From Mya arenaria (lineage: Eukaryota > Mollusca > Bivalvia > Myida > Myidae), in assembly GCF_026914265.1 (NCBI RefSeq), contig NC_069124.1:19509648-19573647 (forward strand): 64,000 nt of DNA, read 5' to 3'. The position numbers were made by a program, and so were the translations under genes. Of the stretch, positions 58,930 to 64,000 are shown one piece after another; the first letter of the stretch is position 1, and every line of letters starts with the position of its first letter. A model generated the notes under the pieces. It was given only the letters and a program-made list of their open reading frames with translations, ran no database searches and was not told the DNA's origin.

Positions 58930-59360
58930 CGCATATCAAGGTGAAGAAGCACCGCTCTTTTCAAAGAAATGGAATACACAACGTGCAGCCGGGCGAAGAG
59001 TATCTCGAGAGAATCAAGGAGGGTGAAAGGCAGCATATTTATGTTTTATCAGACTATTTGACAAACGTATACGATAAATATAATTCGGTAAACCAAACAA
59101 TTGATATTCCGTCCACGTTCCTTTTTAGGTCAAAGCCAAAATACGTCTTTATCAATACTCTTTCACGGTGAATCTCATGCTTTTGCACGAAACATTTGAG
59201 AAGGCAATCCAACAGTAGCAAGTGGTGATGGTTTCAGAAATCAGACAGACACTAAGCCAATGGACAACGCTTGAAATGGAAGAAAGATACAAGAGTCTCA
59301 GCATGATGCAGATCAAATCTGTAAATATTGAAGAAATTGGCCGGCGTGTAAACACTGAGT
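58930..59360 (+). pseudogene. Degraded coding-like stretch, unrecognised
   Basis: One frame reads GEEYLERIKEGERQHIYVLS, DYLTNVYDKYNSVNQTIDIP, STFLFRSKPKYVF and stops at 59,171. Another frame just downstream reads MLLHETFEKAI and, past a stop, VSEIRQTLSQWTTLEMEERY, KSLSMMQIKSVNIEEIGRR. Amino-acid composition and helix-like spacing are protein-like in both, so this looks like a host gene or gene fragment broken by a frameshift and at least one stop. Family not recognised. Confidence 0.4.
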
Positions 59361-59364
59361 AAGT

Positions 59365-59880
59365 TCAGAGGGTTGCTGTGACCTTTACCTTGAAGGTAGA
59401 ACAAATACCTTGTGCACAACACGTTCGCATCCTATGGTGGTATTTTCTTGCATTTTTAAACGCCAACGATGAATGACAAAGATATATGCCAGACACAAAC
59501 TATCACCAGTAAGGCTTGTATGACACAAGATACTTAGTTCAGAAGGTTGCTGTTGCATTGCCGAAATATAAGGGGAGATGAGTTTTGTGCACGACACGTC
59601 CTCATGCTATGATGGTCATTTCAACGAAATATTCGTAATATGCAACTTTGTACGACAAAGATATGGACCTGATTCGAACTATCATCAGAAAGGTTTATGT
59701 GACAAAACGTACTAAGGGCAGAAGGTTTCTGTAACCGTAATCTCAAATATGCGGACACAGGTAATGGGCGTGACACATTTTCGGGTATGATGGTCACTTC
59801 TGGCAAATAATTTTTAAATCTAACCTTGTATGACACAGATATGAACCGCACACGAACTATTGTCAGTAATAAACACTATT
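59365..59880. repeat. ~150-bp repeat units, same family as 23.7-24.3 kb
   Basis: Three units, starting near 59,365, 59,533 and 59,705. Each has cagaaggtt.ctgt..cc, a .gtg.acgacac.t..tc..atg.tatgatggtcatttc phrase and atgacaaagatat..acc..acacgaactatc. Degraded relative to the copies in the SET gene intron. Confidence 0.65.
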
Positions 59881-59944
59881 AAATTAAACATAAACGGCAA
59901 TTAAATAAACGACAGTGTGAGAAAATATTCTATTAAAAATGAGC

Positions 59945-60412
59945 TTTAAAGGGATTTAGCACCAGCTGGTCCCAAAATCGGCAAAAAACATTGTTTCCTC
60001 AAATTAAGCCTAGAACTGTCAATTTGAGCTAACATGAAACCGATAAGACATCACTTTATATGATATCAAAGGACATTGTGTCAGTGTCGCAGCTGAATTC
60101 ACCCGTTCAAAAATAACGCATTATGGCATCCCTGTTTATAGTGTATATATTAAGCATTTGTAGGTCACGTGATTAGTACAGATAGATAGAACGACGATAT
60201 TTATAAATTTACTGGTATGCACGTGGTAGGCAATCCGAATAAATTTCGATTTTTAACAAAAATACGCAATAACTGCGAACGATACATTTGTAGTTAGCGG
60301 TGTGATACATAATTAAATAAGATTCAATGCGTTGTACACTTAAAAATTTTATGTAATTTTTTGACAATTTTCTTGTTTTCTTGGTATCATCGGTTAAGTC
60401 CCTATAAAGGAT
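59945..60412. mobile_element. Possible MITE, weak inverted ends
   Basis: aaagggatttagcacc at the left and ggttaagtccctataaagg at the right are imperfect inverted copies enclosing ~470 bp of AT-rich non-coding DNA. Confidence 0.35.
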
Positions 60413-60472
60413 CTGTTTAACAGATTGTCAGCAACGATTCTGTTTTAGCTGTTCGAAATCAGGTTTATTTTA

Positions 60473-60693
60473 GGGGGCTGTTTCAATAAAGGATTTTTGT
60501 CGTAACTTCAATTCTCTTAAACCTGTATAAAGATTAACAATACATGTACATCAATTATTTTTATTTACTCAATTTGGTGTTCATTTTCAATGCTGACTCG
60601 AGTTCAATTCACTCAAATATGTAATAAAATAATGAAACTATGACACTAAGATAATTTCAATTTACGATAAAAATCTTTATTGAAACGCACCCC
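60473..60693. mobile_element. Harbinger-type MITE, 221 bp
   Basis: The inverted ends GGGGGCTGTTTCAATAAAGG and the complement of GGGTGCGTTTCAATAAAGAT continue pairing through ttttgtcgtaa/ttacgataaaa. Harbinger-like GGG...TTTCA.TAAAG ends. It lies next to tta on the left; the right flank is tac, so the target duplication is not exact. Confidence 0.7.
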
Positions 60694-60939
60694 TACATCA
60701 TACTGCAACTCATAAACATACATTAAACTGCAACTGACAGGTACTTATTCAAACGGAATTTTGTCAACCGAATAACAAAGTGAAGGAAAGGGACACAAGG
60801 CAAGTACCAAGATCACAATGCACAAGAGACAAAAACACACTCAAATACAAACACAGTAAATAGACCACACATGCACCAAAATTGGTTTACCGATAAATGA
60901 TGGGATAATTGGATTTATACCTTAAAACGAGCAACGGAA

Positions 60940-61940
60940 ACACGAGTTCACAGGAACATAAATATATTGTTAGGGAAACACGAGTTCACGGGAACATAAA
61001 TATATTGTGGGGGGGGGGGGGAAACACGAGTTCACGGGAACATAAATATATTGTGGGGGAAAACACGAGTTCGCGGGAACATAAATATATTGTGGGGGAA
61101 AACACGAGTTCGCGGGAACATAAATATAGTGTGGGGGAAACACGAGTTCGCGGGAACATAAATATAGTGTGGGGGGAAAATGAGTTCGCGGGAACATAAA
61201 TATAGTGTGGGGGAAACACGAGTTCACGGGAACATAAAAATAGTGTGGGGGAAACACGAATTCACGGGAACATAAATATAGTGTGGGGGAATCACGAGTT
61301 CACGGGAACAAATATATATTGTGGGGGGAACACGAGTTCACGGTAACATAAATATATTGTGGGGGAATCACGAGTTCACGGTAACATAAATATATTGTGG
61401 GGGAAACACGAGTTCACGGGAACATAAATATATCGTTGGGGAAACACGAGTTCAAGGGAACATAAATATATTGTTGGGGAAAACACGAGTTCGCGGGAAC
61501 ATAAATATATATTTTGGGGGAAACACGAGTTCACAGGAACATAAATATATTGTGGGGGAAACACGAGTTCACGGGAACATAACTATATTGTTGGGGAAAC
61601 ACGAGTTTACGGGAACATAAATATATTGTTGGGTAAAACACGAGTTCGCGGGAACATAAATATATTGTGGGGGAAACACGAGTTCACAGGAACATAAATA
61701 TATTGTGGGGGAAACACGAGTTCACGGGAACATAACTATATTGTTTGGGAAACACGAGTTCACGGGAACATATCTATATTGAGGGGGAAACACGAGTTCA
61801 CGGGAACATAACTATATTGTGGAGGGAAACACGAGTTCACGGGAACATAAATATATTGTTGGGGAAACACGAGTTCACGGAAACATAAATATAGTGTTGG
61901 GGAAACACGAGTTCACAGGAACATAAATATATTGTGGGGT
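60940..61940. repeat. ~1 kb minisatellite of ~38-bp units
   Basis: About 26 units of cacgagttcacgggaacata followed by aatatattgtgggggaaa. Units vary at a few positions (ttcacg/ttcgcg, attgtg/agtgtg) and in G-run length (up to 12 near 61,010). Long open frames on the minus strand are repeat artefacts. Confidence 0.95.
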
Positions 61941-62164
61941 TTAACTAGTTTATATGGCCATAACCTAACACATGTCCCAATATGTATCAATAATTACACA
62001 ATTAGTTATATCAGACCCATCAGAGACAGCATCATCATTTAAAAACAATTACGAATAAAATCAATAACACAATGTAAACCTATAATTAAAACTAATTTCA
62101 AGTTCTCAACGACCGGATAAAAACATCAGCTGCAAATGAATGAATCAACCCTTAACAGCATCAG

Positions 62165-63805
62165 TGTGTGTATACCACGTGATAAATTACTTCATATATG
62201 TTTCTTCGAAAGGCAACATTTTGCTTAAAATAAAGACTTAAACCAAAGATGACTTTTCTAATACTACACCATTATAAATAAAACAAAGTCTATGCCGCCT
62301 AAAGGGCCACGCCTTTGTGCTATTACAAAAAATTGATAAGGTGATTAGTTTCATCAAACACTTCGACAAACCTGTTTCTAAAATATTTTTTTGATAGTGC
62401 TCCGTCAGACAGCCGAAATGTGTAATACCCCCATTTCTCCAATTATTGTTTTGTTCCAATCGGCCCGATCTGTACCAGATAATCCCCGATGATTTTTTTT
62501 TGATCGACCAGATTGTCGTCCTGAAACGCCTCCAATCGTCCCCATTTTTTAAGCCGATTGAGTCCTGACCAATGAACCACGGCGAGGCTGGTCGTCCGAG
62601 GATCTGGTGATGGTCGGGTGCTTACACTCCGACGACACTACGCACGACACTCGGAAGAGAGCGGCAGAGGCTAAACGAAAGCTCCAGAAATATTGACACC
62701 AGGTTTTGATATTTTGACTTCCAAGCTTTCAATTTCAAAAGTTTTCTTCACATTTATGGAAGTTTTTGTACGTCCAATGAATCAATTCTGGAATCCATTT
62801 CTAAGTCCTTAGTCATATACTTTAAAACTTCCTTTAACAGAAGCCCTGAATGTTTGGACACCAGTAGTTGAAGACTGCTGACAAAAGATCGGATTGCAGG
62901 TTATCATATCAATGTTTATTATTTATATGCAATTAGACACTAATTTCTTAAAGCATTTGAACGCTTTTAGCCATTAAACATCAATTTATAAGCACAAATA
63001 AGAAAACAATTGGTTTTAAGACAATGACTGTACTGATTCTGAGACAAACATTAAGAAAGTTGTCAAAACAGTCCATCTGTGAGAGTGCAGTTTTAAGACG
63101 GAATATGATGTTAAAACAACATCTGGATATGTTTTTTAGATATTTTTAAACACAATTTGGAGAGTTATAGTTTGAGGGAGTTGGGTTCTATGGGGTGGGG
63201 GGGGGTTAACAACGCACAGACACCTGTGCTTAGCACCTGTGGTGCATACCAGACAACCAGAAGCGATTGACAGGTCATATTTGAGTATGTTCATGTTTCA
63301 ATTTGACCTATTTGAAGCAAAAATATAAATTGTAACAACATGATGTTTATAATGGGTGTAAGTTAATTCAATCAAATGGAAATCTCCCTTAAATTCCTCT
63401 AATCGTCGAGTATTCATCGCATGCAGTGACGAATCTTGCATATTTCACGGCCATTACTCGATGATCATTGACCGCCGTTTGCGCATGCGCAGTATGGTAA
63501 GTATGACACATTTCACGGGTCTTTCATGCCACACCGGTACTCTCGGGACCAAAATAATCCTTGGTGAAATGGCCCTTTTAAGGTTTGTCGAAGTGTTTTA
63601 AGAAACTAAACTCTCAATCAAACTCTGGTAAAATACCGGAAGTGGGGCTCCGTAAGCGGCGTAGACTGCGCTATGCTTCATTTTAGATAATTTTCATTTT
63701 AAGAAATAGTGAAGTTATCTTTGTTTAAAGTCTTCATCCGACGCAAAATATTGCCTTCTGACGTAGCATTTACGACGCAATTTATCACGTGGTATACACA
63801 TGAAC
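62165..63805. mobile_element. ~1.64-kb element with long inverted ends
   Basis: Left gtgtataccacgtgataaatt at about 62,168 and right aatttatcacgtggtatacac at about 63,780 are inverted. The match continues inward, diverged, for about 110 bp (ttcg.aaggcaa.attttgc... aaagac.ttaaac.aaagat). No transposase frame. The interior contains a GC-rich block (62,560-62,660) and a gcgcatgcgc palindrome (63,481-63,490). Confidence 0.6.
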
Positions 63806-64000
63806 AGTGATTGCCCATAAATATACCCTCAAGTTATTCAAAAACAGCTATCTCTCATCTTGCCATAGGAAGGTTTATATATGTGTATATATATATTTCC
63901 ATCAGAAACGTTGCCAAATGTCTTTTGAAAGTTCATGTTTTGTATGAAAATTATAAGTTCATATTCAGTTGGTTGTTTATTGAGTATTAGATTAAGACTG
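63806..64000. other. Window end, nothing recognised
   Basis: AT-rich, with a short (ta)n/(tg)n-like tract near 63,878-63,895. Confidence 0.5.

Noticed and set aside
60909-61564. CRISPR-like regular repeat and long frames
   Set aside because: No unique spacers between units and a eukaryotic context; it is a minisatellite, and the frames follow from its period.

Overview
The window looks like nuclear DNA of a bivalve mollusc. It is AT-rich and intron-rich, with small exons bounded by GT-AG sites. It carries repeat ends that I associate with bivalve genomes (elements beginning aacaagagggcc or aacaagaggccc and ending in a caggtgagcta- or ccagtagagcta-type motif), tRNA-derived SINEs and long CA/CACG microsatellites. 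This assignment is inference from repeat style and gene families; no species name can be read from the sequence.

Layout. 1-6.4 kb is repeats: a tandem duplication with a SINE, one copy of which was interrupted by a small inverted-repeat element, then a ~1.1 kb non-autonomous element. 6.4-30.9 kb (minus strand) is a gene of about 20 exons that I assembled from splice sites and reading phase. From 5' to 3' it has a 16-nt first coding exon under a GC-rich, NRF1-like promoter, a SET methyltransferase domain, Ser/Thr-rich linker exons present in three duplicated blocks, an unrecognised module, an 'LLPE' module, a large zinc-finger plus tyrosine-recombinase exon (Crypton-like fold), an acidic exon with a 45-bp repeat, and a SANT/Myb-like last exon. 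The SET half looks intact. The recombinase half carries in-frame stops and a frame change, so at least that part is decayed. Its introns hold several inverted-repeat DNA elements. 31-34 kb has a microsatellite and a 3'-truncated Harbinger (HARBI1-like) transposon on the plus strand.

34.4-50.4 kb (minus strand) is the most interesting locus. Exons that mostly chain in phase run from a short first exon into a DZIP3-type HEPN domain with an RNxxxH-type motif, linker exons, two consecutive exons that look like duplicated TRADD-N-like modules, and then a choice of 3' ends: two short terminal exons and one 862-bp exon encoding an aerolysin/ETX-MTX2-like beta-pore-forming domain. If spliced as the phases suggest, one gene joins a HEPN domain, an adaptor-like module and a pore-forming effector. 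That is the architecture of an innate-immunity or cell-death protein. The 35-40 kb stretch between the alternative ends is itself built of diverged tandem duplications.

50.4-64 kb has no gene I can support firmly. It holds a CA/CACG microsatellite, molluscan repeat fragments, a degraded coding-like stretch near 59 kb, a Harbinger-like MITE, a ~1 kb minisatellite of about 38-bp units, and a ~1.6 kb element with long inverted ends.

All functional statements rest on reading the translated exons by eye. No database search was run.
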